Of a stretch of DNA of 50,793 nucleotides, positions 50,647 to 50,793 are shown piece by piece (within the stretch, counting starts at the first letter, position 1; each line of letters begins with the position of its first letter). The stretch lies in NCBI GenBank assembly GCA_964569385.1, contig CAZMUM010000038.1:1-50793 (forward strand), given 5' to 3'. The DNA is from JAADHX01 sp964569385 (lineage in GTDB: Bacteria; Actinomycetota; Acidimicrobiia; Acidimicrobiales; Poriferisodalaceae). The notes under the pieces were generated by a model, which saw only the letters and a program-made list of their open reading frames with translations, did not search any database and was not told the origin of the DNA. Position numbers and translations under genes: made by a program.

Positions 50647-50793
50647 GGAGCGGATTCGAATTGGTCGACTAGCCAGCTTGGAGTCTCATCGAAATCGTCG
50701 GCAACCTTGATCTTTCCCGCTAAACGCCCCGGCCGGCGTGGCTGTTTCGTCTCCCGGTACGGCACAAGCCGCGCTAGTGGCTTGCCAGACTTG
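50643..50793 (-). CDS. Phd/YefM-type antitoxin, C-terminal part (cut by window edge)
   Basis: The last 49 codons of an antitoxin are visible. KSGKPLARLVPY is the end of the DNA-binding fold, and RRPGRLAGKIKVADDFDE is the usual toxin-binding arm. The 5' part lies outside the window. It directly precedes and overlaps the PIN toxin gene. Confidence 0.88.
   Translation of the reverse strand, partial: KSGKPLARLVPYRETKQPRRPGRLAGKIKVADDFDETPSWLVDQFESAP

Overview
The window (about 50.8 kb, moderately high GC) looks like a chromosomal segment of an actinobacterium, most probably of the class Acidimicrobiia. This placement is inference. It rests on an actinobacterial mIHF gene next to gmk, rpoZ and coaBC, a PriA without Walker motifs, an arginine cluster with an embedded argR, TANNNT -10 boxes placed for leaderless transcripts, and an infC-rpmI-rplT-SpoU block. 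The partial 16S rRNA at the left edge is the best marker for a firm placement.

Left part (1-15.3 kb): the first ~358 nt of a 16S rRNA gene on the minus strand, with a long leader holding two candidate promoters, then tyrS (-) and a class A penicillin-binding protein with PASTA domains (+). From 15194 down to 4741 there is one minus-strand run: argC-argB-argD-argF-argR-argG-argH, then a thioesterase, 3-methyladenine glycosylase, Nudix hydrolase, two small membrane proteins and an amine-oxidase gene that has lost much of its FAD-binding domain. Most junctions overlap or are only a few bases long. argJ is absent. A candidate ArgR-controlled promoter precedes argC.

Middle (15.4-34.7 kb): a 6.9-kb ORF encodes a 2304-residue surface protein with two plant-type leucine-rich-repeat ectodomains (about 31 repeats each) joined by a membrane-cytoplasm-membrane hinge. 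After it come a sulfatase, a SAM methyltransferase, a metallo-beta-lactamase/Rieske protein resembling NamH, a decayed subtilisin-like protease, pheS-pheT, an AbiEi/DUF559-type protein, an acyl-CoA ligase and a SpoU methyltransferase. Five copies of a 48-bp element with 12-bp inverted termini lie only between genes here.

Right part (34.7-47.8 kb): housekeeping clusters, mostly minus strand: rplT, rpmI, infC (probable non-canonical start), mogA, an aminotransferase, rsmB-fmt-def, priA, metK, coaBC, rpoZ, gmk, mihF, and a DUF1697 gene. The end (47.8-50.8 kb) is an accessory and decaying zone: a vapB with a broken vapC, a fragment resembling a cyclase C-terminus, a transposase remnant, a lipoprotein, and an intact vapC with a partial vapB.

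The most notable features are the double-LRR protein, the 48-bp palindromic repeat family, repeated internal gene deletions (amine oxidase, subtilase, vapC, transposase), a set of leaderless promoters, and short direct repeats beside rpmI and priA. No tRNA gene, CRISPR array or intact mobile element was recognised.
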